Shown: one piece after another, positions 1 through 7,044 of the stretch
How the letters are laid out: every line of letters starts with the position of its first letter
Position numbering within the stretch: the stretch's first letter is position 1
Made by a program: the position numbers and the translations under genes
Origin: DUUI01 sp964627845
GTDB lineage: Bacteria; Bacillota_I; Bacilli_A; Erysipelotrichales; Erysipelotrichaceae
NCBI GenBank assembly: GCA_964627845.1
Contig: CAZVKL010000030.1
Span: 1-10,998 of the forward strand
Direction of reading: 5' to 3'
DNA: 10,998 bases
Notes under the pieces: generated by a model
Told to the model about the DNA's origin: nothing
Seen by the model: the letters and a program-made list of their open reading frames with translations, nothing else
The model's database searches: none

Positions 1-132
1 TCCTATAGGAATGTTTTATGTTGAAACAAAACAATAAGTTATTAATTTTATATAATTGTTGTATTTTAGAAATGAAAACTCATCCTTTTCTTAACTGACT
101 AACGTCATGTTATCAATGTAAATAATCCATAC

Positions 133-174
133 AAAAAAAACGATGAACCTACAATTGAGTAAGTTCACCGTTTT
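133..174 (-). terminator. Rho-independent terminator of tRNA-Leu
   Basis: Read on the minus strand, CGGTGAAC (170-163) pairs with GTTCATCG (148-141), giving an 8-bp stem with one G-U pair. It is followed at once by eight T residues (140-133), and four A residues precede the stem. It lies about 40 bases beyond the 3' end of the tRNA-Leu gene, in the right orientation to end that transcript. The loop of 14 bases is rather long. Confidence 0.75.
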
Positions 175-179
175 GGGTG

Positions 180-200
180 CGAACTGTTTTTTACAGTTCG
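180..200. repeat. Perfect hairpin in the tRNA-Leu 3' trailer
   Basis: CGAACTGT (180-187) and ACAGTTCG (193-200) form a perfect 8-bp inverted repeat around a 5-base loop. It sits between the tRNA-Leu 3' end and its terminator. No T-run follows on either strand, so it is not itself a standard terminator. It may be a structure in the tRNA precursor trailer; its function is unknown. Confidence 0.5.
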
Positions 201-211
201 TTAATTTATCA

Positions 212-297
212 TGGTGCCCAAGGTGGGACTCGAACCCACACGGTATCACTACCGGAGGATTTTGAGTCCTCTGCGTCTACCATTTCACCACTTGGGC
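212..297 (-). tRNA. tRNA-Leu(CAA)
   Basis: This is an 86-nt class II tRNA gene on the minus strand. The 7-bp acceptor stem is GCCCAAG with CTTGGGC, followed by discriminator A and an encoded CCA end. The anticodon arm GAGGA-CTCAAAA-TCCTC has anticodon CAA, which reads the leucine codon UUG. A long variable arm (CGGTA-GTGA-TACCG) is typical of tRNA-Leu, and the T arm contains GGTTCGAGTCC. It has its own promoter upstream and a terminator downstream, so it is probably transcribed alone. It is divergent from the tRNA-Ala gene. Confidence 0.97.
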
Positions 298-305
298 GTA
301 ACAGT

Positions 306-334
306 ATTTTATCGTTTTTCTCATAAAAAGGCAA
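306..334 (-). promoter_or_regulatory. Probable promoter of tRNA-Leu
   Basis: On the minus strand a -35-like TTGCCT (334-329) and a -10-like TAAAAT (311-306) are separated by exactly 17 bases. The predicted start of transcription, near 299, would give a leader of only about two bases before the mature tRNA 5' end at 297. Both boxes differ from consensus, so this is a moderate call. Confidence 0.5.
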
Positions 335-397
335 TAACTGATTCTCAATTAGAAACCTAAACCATTAACCACTGTGTTTCTTTTTTCTTCATCATCA

Positions 398-420
398 GTT
401 TTGTTAATAGGTTTTGTTAA
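398..420. repeat. Short tandem direct repeat upstream of tRNA-Ala promoter
   Basis: GTTTTGTTAA occurs twice (398-407 and 411-420) with three bases between the copies. The pair ends 26 bases upstream of the tRNA-Ala -35 box. It could be a protein-binding site or AT-rich upstream element, or chance in AT-rich DNA. The rest of the spacer between the two tRNA genes shows nothing else beyond the promoters. Confidence 0.3.
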
Positions 421-446
421 ATTTAGAGGAAAACTTGTAATCTTAC

Positions 447-475
447 TTGACAATAAATCCTCTCTAAAATATGAT
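447..475 (+). promoter_or_regulatory. Promoter of tRNA-Ala
   Basis: A perfect -35 box TTGACA (447-452) and a near-perfect -10 box TATGAT (470-475) are separated by 17 bases. The predicted transcription start near 482 lies about five bases before the mature tRNA 5' end at 487. This is a strong vegetative (sigma-A type) promoter, as expected for a stable RNA gene. Confidence 0.88.
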
Positions 476-486
476 TGTATTTGCAC

Positions 487-562
487 GGGGGCGTAGCTCA
501 TTTGGGAGAGCGTTTGACTGGCAGTCAAAAGGTAGTGGGTTCGATCCCCATCGCTTCCACCA
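487..562 (+). tRNA. tRNA-Ala(GGC)
   Basis: This is a 76-nt tRNA gene with encoded CCA. The acceptor stem GGGGGCG pairs with CGCTTCC and includes a G3-U70 pair, the identity element of tRNA-Ala. The D arm contains TAGCTC and GGGAGAGC. The anticodon arm TTTGA-CTGGCAG-TCAAA carries anticodon GGC, which reads GCC and GCU. The T arm contains GGTTCGATCC. A strong promoter lies just upstream and a terminator just downstream, so it is a single-gene unit. Confidence 0.97.
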
Positions 563-576
563 ATTGTTAGAAAAAT

Positions 577-600
577 CTCGGAATATTTTCGAGTTTTTTT
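577..600 (+). terminator. Rho-independent terminator of tRNA-Ala
   Basis: CTCGGAA (577-583) pairs with TTTCGAG (587-593) in a 7-bp stem with one G-U pair and a 3-base loop. Seven T residues (594-600) follow. It lies 14 bases beyond the tRNA-Ala CCA end. Confidence 0.85.
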
Positions 601-633
601 ATATTTCATCCCAATCCAATCCACTTTAGACGA

Positions 634-656
634 CACTGATTGGATATAAATCAGTG
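634..656. promoter_or_regulatory. Possible operator: perfect inverted repeat over a promoter
   Basis: CACTGATT (634-641) and AATCAGTG (649-656) form a perfect 8-bp inverted repeat around 7 bases. The repeat covers the -35 region of the predicted promoter of the downstream peptidase gene, a common position for a repressor site. Its binding protein is unknown, and a role as an RNA hairpin in read-through transcripts is an alternative. Confidence 0.4.
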
Positions 657-669
657 ATTGGTTTATAAT
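641..669 (+). promoter_or_regulatory. Probable promoter of the C39-like peptidase/FemAB unit
   Basis: A consensus -10 box TATAAT (664-669) is preceded at 17 bases by TGGATA (641-646), which matches four of six bases of TTGACA. Transcription would start near 676, only a few bases before the ATG at 679. The messenger would then be nearly or fully leaderless. Confidence 0.55.
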
Positions 670-678
670 GTTTTGAGT

Positions 679-1431
679 ATGAACATTAAAACAAGTAACG
701 GCTATGATGTCACCTTATTCAACAACGGTGGCTATCAAATTAGCCATAAAAAGGAATTAGTTGAATTAAATTTAGAACAATCATTAATCTTCAAAGAAAA
801 ACCCACCCTTTTTTATGGTGGACCTGGACAATTAATGGGTAATATACAAGAAGTAACGACTCAACAACAATTTCTAAATGCTGATTGGACCGGTATTGAT
901 CCAGAGCGCTTTAAGAAATATCAACATTGGGTTAATCGAGGCGCAACCTGTGGAATGATGAGCGCTTCGGTATTACTAGCCTATTATCAAGATTATATCC
1001 AACAAGAGATTGTTTTAGATACCATCCGAAGCAAAGGCTCAAGCTCATACCAACAACTTTATCCTTCGTTATTGAAAGAGATAACGAGTTTTTCGCCCAA
1101 AGGAACCATTGCCTACGATGTCTCAATGGGAATTAATCGATTTTTACGAAAACACAACACCAATCAATATTACCGTGCTCGAGGTTCTTTAACACCTACC
1201 TACGGCATTGTTATGAATAAATTATCTCAACCAATTCCTAAACCTGTCATTGTTGGAACCAATCAACTATTAGGCAGTCCAGACAACTATAAGAATCATT
1301 GGGTTTTAGCTTATCGAACCACAAAACTCGACAATCAAAAATTTTACCAGGTTCATGATAATCATGGACGATATAACGCTATTATTAACGCAAGATGGAC
1401 CATCGGTCTAGTCAGACTTTTAAAGAAATGA
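679..1431 (+). CDS. C39-like (papain-fold) cysteine peptidase family protein
   Basis: The 250-residue product resembles the peptidase C39-like family (papain fold). The candidate nucleophile Cys91 is in GATCGMMSAS, His207 is in NHWVLAY, and Asp227 is in VHDNHG, giving the Cys, His, Asp/Asn order of these peptidases. An FYGGPGQL segment near residue 46 also recalls the family. There is no signal peptide or membrane segment, so it is probably cytoplasmic; the substrate is unknown. A start at TTG 658 is possible in frame (seven extra residues), but that codon has no ribosome binding site and would lie upstream of the promoter's start. ATG 679 is preferred, although it too lacks a good Shine-Dalgarno sequence. 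The next gene starts six bases after the stop, so the two are probably co-transcribed. The family call rests on motifs, and catalytic activity is inferred. Confidence 0.72.
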   Translation: MNIKTSNGYDVTLFNNGGYQISHKKELVELNLEQSLIFKEKPTLFYGGPGQLMGNIQEVTTQQQFLNADWTGIDPERFKKYQHWVNRGATCGMMSASVLLAYYQDYIQQEIVLDTIRSKGSSSYQQLYPSLLKEITSFSPKGTIAYDVSMGINRFLRKHNTNQYYRARGSLTPTYGIVMNKLSQPIPKPVIVGTNQLLGSPDNYKNHWVLAYRTTKLDNQKFYQVHDNHGRYNAIINARWTIGLVRLLKK

Positions 1432-1437
1432 GGCTTT

Positions 1438-2658
1438 ATGTATACCTTTATTGATAATTTAAACAAACAAGAATTTAATCAATTTGCTGCAAATTACCAA
1501 TATTCTTCATTACTTCAATCATATGAATGGGCAGAAATTAAAAGTAACTTTAAACCACTACATGTTGGTGTCAAAAAGAATGATGAGATAGTTGGTGTCG
1601 CACTTATTTTAATCAGAACATTGCCATTAGGTCAAAAACTCGCCTATATTCCAAGAGGACCACTCATCGATTTTTTCGATCAACCATTGTTAACTTTCTT
1701 TGTTGCTCATATCAAAACCATCACTAAGAAACATGGTTGTTCATTTGTACGAATCGATCCAGCCATCCCCTATAAAAAATATTTATTTAATGAACAAGAT
1801 ACAGCCAAAGAAAGTGCATTTGCCGTTGAAAGTATACAAGCCTTGAAAAATCAAGGATTTAAACATTTAGGATTTCCAACAGAAATGGCATCATCCTTTC
1901 AACCAAGACATTCAGCTGTATTACCACTTAATGAGCAAACCGTTAAAAATTATAGTAAACGTTTAAAAAAATCAATTAAATACACTCAAAAACGTTTAAC
2001 TGAAATCACACATAGTAAACATGATTATTTAAACGCTCTACAAGCGATGATCAGTGAAACTGAAAAAAGACAAGAGGTTACCTTAAGAGATAAAGCCTAT
2101 TTCAAAAAACTTTTAGATACCTATCCAGAGAGTTCAAAAATCACTATTGCGAGTTTAAAACCAAAACAATTCGCCCAATCGTTTAAAGCAGAAATCGAAC
2201 AAAGACAACAAGAAATAGAGAAAATTAAAGATAAATCACCAAAGAAAGTTTTTCATTTAAACGAACAAATTGAGTCTTTTCAATCACTCATCGATGAACT
2301 TAACGATGTCAAAGACGAACAAGAAATTGTTATCGGTGCGTTGATTAGCGTTATTTTTGGCCATACAATTTACTTGCTATATGCCGGGACAAATGTGTCT
2401 TTCACAAAGTTTTATCCACAAGAATTGATTTATCATACCTTGATTGAAGAATCAATCCAACAAGGATTACAATTCGTTGATATGGGAGGCATTCAAGGCT
2501 CCTTAGACGATGGATTATCCATGTTCAAATCTCAGTTTACAGCTGAAGTTCATGAGTATATCGGTGAATTCGACTTAGTCTTATCCCCAAAATATCATTT
2601 GTTTAACCTAGCATGGAAGCTAAGAAAGAAACTTAAAGACATGAGAAAAGACCGTTAG
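1438..2658 (+). CDS. FemAB/MurM-family peptidoglycan interpeptide-bridge aminoacyltransferase
   Basis: This 406-residue protein has the usual length and layout of FemA/FemX/MurM proteins. Members transfer amino acids from aminoacyl-tRNA to the stem-peptide lysine of peptidoglycan precursors, at the inner face of the membrane. The first GNAT-like domain shows QSYEWAEIK (27-35) and YIPRGPLID (70-78), and a basic segment RLKKSIKYTQKR lies at 175-186. A charged helical region at about 241-295 matches the coiled-coil arm characteristic of the family. The second domain holds LLYAGTN (313-319), FVDMGGIQG (346-354) and MFKSQFTAEVHEYIGEFDLV (362-381), the signature C-terminal stretch. The ATG has a GAGG site (1430-1433) overlapping the upstream stop codon, which suggests translational coupling to the peptidase homologue. 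Which amino acid is added, and at which bridge position, cannot be read from the sequence. Confidence 0.9.
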   Translation: MYTFIDNLNKQEFNQFAANYQYSSLLQSYEWAEIKSNFKPLHVGVKKNDEIVGVALILIRTLPLGQKLAYIPRGPLIDFFDQPLLTFFVAHIKTITKKHGCSFVRIDPAIPYKKYLFNEQDTAKESAFAVESIQALKNQGFKHLGFPTEMASSFQPRHSAVLPLNEQTVKNYSKRLKKSIKYTQKRLTEITHSKHDYLNALQAMISETEKRQEVTLRDKAYFKKLLDTYPESSKITIASLKPKQFAQSFKAEIEQRQQEIEKIKDKSPKKVFHLNEQIESFQSLIDELNDVKDEQEIVIGALISVIFGHTIYLLYAGTNVSFTKFYPQELIYHTLIEESIQQGLQFVDMGGIQGSLDDGLSMFKSQFTAEVHEYIGEFDLVLSPKYHLFNLAWKLRKKLKDMRKDR

Positions 2659-2702
2659 CTCTAATTAGAAACAATGATTGCAGGACGTCCCTCACAAACA
2701 AC

Positions 2703-2734
2703 AAAACAGGAGCATATAAACTCCTGTTTTTCTT
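2703..2734 (+). terminator. Bidirectional terminator between convergent operons
   Basis: AAAACAGGAG (2703-2712) and CTCCTGTTTT (2721-2730) form a perfect 10-bp stem around an 8-base loop. On the plus strand the stem runs into TTTTTC and TTTT, ending the peptidase-FemAB transcript. On the minus strand it runs into four T residues and a T-rich tract, so it probably also ends the potABCD transcript. It sits midway between the two stop codons. Confidence 0.85.
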
Positions 2735-2751
2735 TTAATAAAATAACTATG

Positions 2752-3801
2752 TTAGTGTGCCGCTTTAATGGTAGTCCATAATTCGGAAATGATTTCACGA
2801 GTCTGAGCATTGTATCTAAACTCTTCATGCTTTTCATTGACATCCGGTGTATAGGCATCATTGCCTTCAAATAATCCACCTTCCGCAGTCACTTCATCAT
2901 AGACATCTTGTACTACGGTGCTGTAACCAACATATTCCGTATTGGCTAGGGCAACATCATGTTCTAACATGAAATTCATAAATTCATGAGCCAATGTTGG
3001 ATTCTCAGCATTCTTAGGAATGACCATCGCATCCTGCCATATATTCGACCCTTCCTTAGGGACATAATAAGCGAGATTTTCATTCTCAGTCATCACATAA
3101 GCTGCATCACCAGAATACATTAAGGCAATATTCTTCGATTCAGAAATCATTTGGTCAATCACTTCATCCCCAGCATAGACTGGATTCATATTGTCATTGA
3201 CTTCTCTCAACCAATCAGCCGCCTCATTAAGTTCATCTTCACTTTCTGTGTTAACGGAATAACCTAGCGATTTTAAAGCAGGAACAAATGAGTCGCGCTC
3301 AGAATCATATAAATAGATTTGACCACTGTATTGCGTGTCCTGTAGTAATTCCCAACCTAAGCTTTCAACTCTTTTGGGATCAACACTTTGAATGTTATAC
3401 ACAATCCCAAAATCTCCCCAGAAATAAGGAACAGAATATTCCATGTTTGGATCATACTCTTTATTTAATGTCGTATCCATTAACTTTTCAGTATTTGGAA
3501 TCAGTGATAAATCAATCTCCTGAAGGAAATCTTCCTCGATTAAACGCTGAATCATGTAATCACTTGGAATTAAGATATCGTAACTAGCCCCTGCTTGAAG
3601 TCTTGTATACATGGCTTCATTGCTCTCAAAGGTATCATAGACCACATTCGCATTAAACTCGTTCTCAAAATCTGTAATCACAGACTCATCAATGTATTCA
3701 CCCCAGTTATAAACTTTTAGGGTTTGTTTATCGGATGAGCCACCAGAGCCACACCCAACTAGTAATAACATAACAAATAAACTAGTCAATAATTTTTTCA
3801 T
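2752..3801 (-). CDS. potD: Spermidine/putrescine ABC transporter, substrate-binding lipoprotein PotD
   Basis: This 349-residue lipoprotein is the extracytoplasmic polyamine receptor of the PotABCD importer. The start at ATG 3801 is chosen because it begins a lipoprotein signal peptide (MKKLLTSLFVMLLLVGC, lipidated Cys17) and has an AAAGGAAG site upstream; a longer in-frame start at 3837 would put 12 charged residues before it. Family features include LKVYNWGEYID (28-38), LIPSDYMI (77-84), VPYFWGDFGIVYN (124-136), SGDAAY (230-235) and IWQDAMVIPKNAENP (254-268). Trp33, Tyr36, Trp255, Asp257 and Tyr293 fall where ligand-contacting residues are known in Escherichia coli PotD. Its first 20 bases overlap the end of potC. 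It is the last gene of the operon and is followed by a terminator. Confidence 0.95.
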   Translation of the reverse strand: MKKLLTSLFVMLLLVGCGSGGSSDKQTLKVYNWGEYIDESVITDFENEFNANVVYDTFESNEAMYTRLQAGASYDILIPSDYMIQRLIEEDFLQEIDLSLIPNTEKLMDTTLNKEYDPNMEYSVPYFWGDFGIVYNIQSVDPKRVESLGWELLQDTQYSGQIYLYDSERDSFVPALKSLGYSVNTESEDELNEAADWLREVNDNMNPVYAGDEVIDQMISESKNIALMYSGDAAYVMTENENLAYYVPKEGSNIWQDAMVIPKNAENPTLAHEFMNFMLEHDVALANTEYVGYSTVVQDVYDEVTAEGGLFEGNDAYTPDVNEKHEEFRYNAQTREIISELWTTIKAAH

Positions 3802-4591
3802 GTTTTCTTCCTTTCTCCCGAATAATCGGAATAACATTCACTAAGATTAAGACAATTGTAATCACCACAATCAATAGCGTTGATAACGCATTAATTGTCG
3901 GGTTAATTCGTTTAGACATGGTATAGACTAAGATTGAAATATTTCTGACCCCATTCCCTGTCACAAAATATGATATCACAAAGTCATCAAATGACATGGT
4001 AAAAGCAATCAAAGCCCCTGACACAATTGCCGGAATAATCTGAGGAACAATGACCTTCATCAGCGCTTGGGTCGGTGTTGCCCCTAAATCCATGGCCGCT
4101 TCCGTAATATTAGGATCTAAATTACGAAGTTTAGGCAAAATACTTAAAATGACATACGGAATACAGAAAGCAATATGAGCTAGAAGCATCGTAATATAAC
4201 CTGCCTCAAGTTGGATAAACACAAACAACAACATCCAACCAATTGCGGTCACAATTTCAGGATTCATAATTGGAAAATCATTAATCACTAAGAATGCTTC
4301 TCTTAATACTTTACGAGACTTCGATAAGCCTATGGCAGTAATCGTCCCAACGATTGTCGAAATAATGGTTGCGATCACCGCAATGCTAACAGAAACCCAG
4401 ACAGCACTCACTACATCTCTAGACTCCCATAACTGTTCATACCAACGGAGTGAGAACCCTTCAAAAACGGATAATGAACGGGATGAGTTAAAACTAAAGA
4501 AAATCATAATAAGGATCGGTAGATAGAAGAAACCTAACATTAATCCAATTGATAAATTCGATAGCCATTTTCTTTCTTTTAAACCAACCAT
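3782..4591 (-). CDS. potC: Spermidine/putrescine ABC transporter permease PotC
   Basis: This 269-residue inner-membrane permease forms the translocation channel together with PotB. About six hydrophobic segments are visible (near 14-34, 64-90, 111-128, 131-153, 184-202 and 234-256). The EAA loop that docks onto the ATPase is at 164-183 (EAAMDLGATPTQALMKVIVP). FTMSFDDFVISYFVTG (197-212) is characteristic of PotC-type permeases. The gene starts two bases after the potB stop and overlaps potD by 20 bases, so translation of potB, potC and potD is probably coupled. Its length is normal for the family. Confidence 0.94.
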   Translation of the reverse strand: MVGLKERKWLSNLSIGLMLGFFYLPILIMIFFSFNSSRSLSVFEGFSLRWYEQLWESRDVVSAVWVSVSIAVIATIISTIVGTITAIGLSKSRKVLREAFLVINDFPIMNPEIVTAIGWMLLFVFIQLEAGYITMLLAHIAFCIPYVILSILPKLRNLDPNITEAAMDLGATPTQALMKVIVPQIIPAIVSGALIAFTMSFDDFVISYFVTGNGVRNISILVYTMSKRINPTINALSTLLIVVITIVLILVNVIPIIREKGRKHEKIID

Positions 4592-4593
4592 GA

Positions 4594-5439
4594 CTATACC
4601 CCCGCCACAACTGAACGTTGTTCTTCGATGTTCTTATCAACACGTTTTGTAATATACATGGAAATAATGATAATAATTGTCATAATCAATGAAACCGCCG
4701 AACCAAAGTTCCAATTTCCTATTGAAATAAACTGGTGTTCAATCAGGTTACCAATCAACATGTATGAACCTCCACCTAATAAACGCGGAATAACAAAACT
4801 TGAAACAGCCGGTAAGAACACCAATGTAACACCCGTAATAACACCTGGGAGTGATAATGGAAAAATAACTTTTCTAAACGTTTGACGCCAATTTGCGCCC
4901 AAGTCATAAGCAGCCACGATCAGGTTTTGATCCAATTTTGAAAGTTGTGTATAAATGCTCAGAATCATAAAAGGTAAATAACTGTATACCATTCCAATTA
5001 AAACCGCAGTATCTGTATACATAATTTCAACAGTTGGTAAATTAAGTGAACTCAACAAGTTATTTAAGATTCCATTTTTGGATAAGATCGAAACCCAAGC
5101 ATAAGTCCGGATTAACATATTAATCCACATAGGCATTGTGACTAATAAGATCAATAATATTTGAGCTCTTTCACTTTTTCGAGAAATAAAATAGGCAATC
5201 GGATAACCTAGGAATAAACATAAAACAGTTGTAATAAAGGCAATGGTTAAGGATTTCCATAAAATACTAAAATAAACTGGATCTAAAAATCGAGTAAAAT
5301 TCTCTAAGGTTAATTTAAAGGTAACCACTTGATTTCCAGCGGTACTAAACCCATATAGGGTAATTAAGAATAATGGGATGATAATAAAGATAAACATCCA
5401 TGCACCATAAGGCCAAATTAATTTTTGAAATGTTTTCAT
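4594..5439 (-). CDS. potB: Spermidine/putrescine ABC transporter permease PotB
   Basis: This 281-residue permease is the partner of PotC. Six hydrophobic segments are seen near residues 14-33, 63-85, 93-113, 146-166, 198-218 and 245-264. The EAA loop is at 176-195 (AAYDLGANWRQTFRKVIFPL). FVIPRLLGGGSYMLIGNLIE (215-234) is conserved in PotB-type subunits. The ATG begins one base after the potA stop codon; a GGAG site within the end of potA lies about ten bases upstream. The start MKTFQKLIWPYGAW places the first membrane helix as expected. Nothing unusual is seen. Confidence 0.94.
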   Translation of the reverse strand: MKTFQKLIWPYGAWMFIFIIIPLFLITLYGFSTAGNQVVTFKLTLENFTRFLDPVYFSILWKSLTIAFITTVLCLFLGYPIAYFISRKSERAQILLILLVTMPMWINMLIRTYAWVSILSKNGILNNLLSSLNLPTVEIMYTDTAVLIGMVYSYLPFMILSIYTQLSKLDQNLIVAAYDLGANWRQTFRKVIFPLSLPGVITGVTLVFLPAVSSFVIPRLLGGGSYMLIGNLIEHQFISIGNWNFGSAVSLIMTIIIIISMYITKRVDKNIEEQRSVVAGV

Positions 5440-5440
5440 A

Positions 5441-6484
5441 TTAATAAGTCTCCAAAGTCCACATCACATGGATATCTTCTGGAGTAAAAGCTAAGGAAAC
5501 TTCGCGACCAACTTCATACAGGTCCGTATTATGCACCAAATAATGAGATTGATCTGTCTCAACCACGTATTCATAGTGAACACCTTTAAACAGGAGTGAT
5601 TGAATCACACCATCAAAGACACCCTGTCCTTTAGGTAATATATCAATGTCTTCAGGACGAATAACAATATCAACTTCTTGGTCCTCACCAAATCCGTAGT
5701 CGACACAGTCATGAACTTTTCCATCAAAGAATACTTTATAATCTTCAATCATTTTCCCTTCAACAATATTTGATTCTCCGATAAACTCGGCGACAAATCT
5801 ATTTTCTGGTTCATTATAGATATCAATAGGTGTTCCAATTTGTTGGATTTCACCCTGATTCATGACCACGACTTTATCACTCATCGTAAGTGCTTCTTCT
5901 TGGTCATGGGTTACATAGATAAATGTAATCCCAACTTCTTCTTGAATCTTTTTAAGTTCAATCTGCATTTCTTTTCTTAATTTAAGATCAAGGGCGCCTA
6001 AAGGTTCATCTAATAATAGAACCATCGGCTCATTGACCAAGGCTCTTGCGATCGCAACTCTTTGTTGTTGTCCACCAGATAATAATGTAACAGCGCGGTC
6101 TTGATACCCATCTAGGTTCACCAGTTTTAACATTCGTTCAACCTTTTGTTTAATGACTTCTTCGCTCGTCTTTTTAATGCGCAAACCAAAAGCGATATTA
6201 TCAAACACATTCATATGCGGAAACAAGGCATAACGTTGGAATACGGTATTTATTTCTCTCTTATAGGCTGGAACATTTGAAATTTCAATATCTTCAAAAT
6301 AAACATGACCTTCTGTTTGGTCTAAAAACCCTCCTAATATTCTTAATAAAGTCGTTTTTCCACAACCACTAGGGCCTAATAAGGTCACAAACTCATTTTC
6401 ATTAATATCTAAATTAATGCCTTTAAGGACTAGTTGACCATCAAAGTCCTTCACTATATTTTTAAACTGTATTAATTTTTTCAT
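5441..6484 (-). CDS. potA: Spermidine/putrescine ABC transporter ATP-binding protein PotA
   Basis: This 347-residue cytoplasmic ATPase powers the PotBC channel. Walker A is GPSGCGKTT (37-45). The Q-loop is in NTVFQRYALFPHMNVFDNIA, the ABC signature is LSGGQQQRVAIARAL, Walker B is VLLLDEPLGALD, and the switch histidine is in VTHDQEEALTMSD. The C-terminal third is a TOBE-type regulatory domain (EFIGESNIVEG, DIVIRPEDIDI, VSLAFTPEDIHVMW). ATG 6484 is chosen because AGGAGAG stands about eight bases upstream; an in-frame ATG at 6523 lies inside the upstream regulator gene and would add 13 unrelated residues. The regulator's TAG stop is part of this Shine-Dalgarno region, and the genes are only 11 bases apart. 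Confidence 0.96.
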   Translation of the reverse strand: MKKLIQFKNIVKDFDGQLVLKGINLDINENEFVTLLGPSGCGKTTLLRILGGFLDQTEGHVYFEDIEISNVPAYKREINTVFQRYALFPHMNVFDNIAFGLRIKKTSEEVIKQKVERMLKLVNLDGYQDRAVTLLSGGQQQRVAIARALVNEPMVLLLDEPLGALDLKLRKEMQIELKKIQEEVGITFIYVTHDQEEALTMSDKVVVMNQGEIQQIGTPIDIYNEPENRFVAEFIGESNIVEGKMIEDYKVFFDGKVHDCVDYGFGEDQEVDIVIRPEDIDILPKGQGVFDGVIQSLLFKGVHYEYVVETDQSHYLVHNTDLYEVGREVSLAFTPEDIHVMWTLETY

Positions 6485-6495
6485 CTTTCTCTCTC

Positions 6496-7032
6496 CTAGA
6501 ATATTGGTGGGGTACAAACCCATAACACTTGAGCGTAATTGGTTTGATGATTGTTCTTTAAACGATGTGCCTTATTTCCCTTCAAATAGAAGGTATCCCC
6601 TTTTTTTAGTGTATGGCTCACACCATCTATCTCTAACTGAATTCTACCTTTAAGGACATAACCAAATTCTTGACCACTATGAGGTTCAATTACCTGGGAG
6701 AATCCATTTGGTATTATCTCAATGAGAATGGGTTCCATTTCGTTTTTTTGAGCATTAGGCACAATCCAATGAATAGTGTAATCCGTTTGTTTATCAACAA
6801 AGAAATTCTGTGTTGAAAAAACAATCTGTTCCTCCTTTTCTTTAGCGAAGAACAGTTCTAAGTTAACTCCTAGGGCTTCTGTAATATCAGCCAAAGTCGC
6901 AATTGAAGGTGATGTTAAATCATTTTCAAGTTGAGACAAGAACCCTTTCGACAGCTCAGTCCGACTGGCTAATTCTTCGAGCGTCAGTGAGTTCTTTAAT
7001 CGGAGTTCTTTAATCCTTTGACCTATTTTCAT
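6496..7032 (-). CDS. XRE-family HTH regulator with C-terminal cupin domain, likely polyamine-transport regulator
   Basis: The 178-residue protein has an N-terminal XRE/Cro-type helix-turn-helix (about 6-60; IKELRLKNSLTLEELASRTELSKGFLSQLE region). A cupin-type sensor domain follows (about 105-173; VIEPHSGQEFGYVLKGRIQ, LKKGDTFYLKGNKAHRL), with His118, Glu122 and His156 as possible ligand or metal residues. This architecture is shared with the E. coli putrescine regulator PuuR and with many regulators next to pot genes. The gene heads the potABCD operon, so it probably senses polyamines and controls its own operon; that is inference from fold and position. A near-perfect AGGAGGG site precedes ATG 7032. 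The promoter region has several related half-sites. Confidence 0.88.
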   Translation of the reverse strand: MKIGQRIKELRLKNSLTLEELASRTELSKGFLSQLENDLTSPSIATLADITEALGVNLELFFAKEKEEQIVFSTQNFFVDKQTDYTIHWIVPNAQKNEMEPILIEIIPNGFSQVIEPHSGQEFGYVLKGRIQLEIDGVSHTLKKGDTFYLKGNKAHRLKNNHQTNYAQVLWVCTPPIF

Positions 7033-7044
7033 AAACCCTCCTTG

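Noticed and set aside
1..10. Palindrome TCCTATAGGA at the window edge
   Set aside because: Too short and without context beyond the window edge to interpret.
51..56. TATAAT in the left-hand non-coding region
   Set aside because: No -35 box at the right distance and no gene follows on the plus strand; likely chance in AT-rich DNA.
349..636. Minus-strand open frame of 95 codons with a GDRTHYLLTASQTLSQMSYAP segment
   Set aside because: It runs antisense through the tRNA-Ala gene and its terminator; this peptide is the well-known artefact of translating a tRNA gene in reverse.
932..1126. Minus-strand open frame of 64 codons
   Set aside because: It lies wholly antisense inside the C39-like peptidase gene, with no ribosome site or family resemblance.
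2683..2690. Palindrome GGACGTCC between the FemAB stop and the terminator
   Set aside because: An 8-base palindrome alone has no supporting promoter or repeat and is expected by chance.
2661..2879. Minus-strand open frame of 72 codons
   Set aside because: It runs from within potD, in another frame, through the terminator hairpin and into the intergenic spacer.
3288..3587. Plus-strand open frame of 99 codons
   Set aside because: It is antisense to potD and shows no recognisable family; potD is clearly the coding strand.
4332..4526. Plus-strand open frame of 64 codons
   Set aside because: It is antisense to potC and shows no protein features of its own.
4628..4885. Plus-strand open frame of 85 codons
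   Set aside because: It is antisense to potB and mirrors membrane-helix codons.
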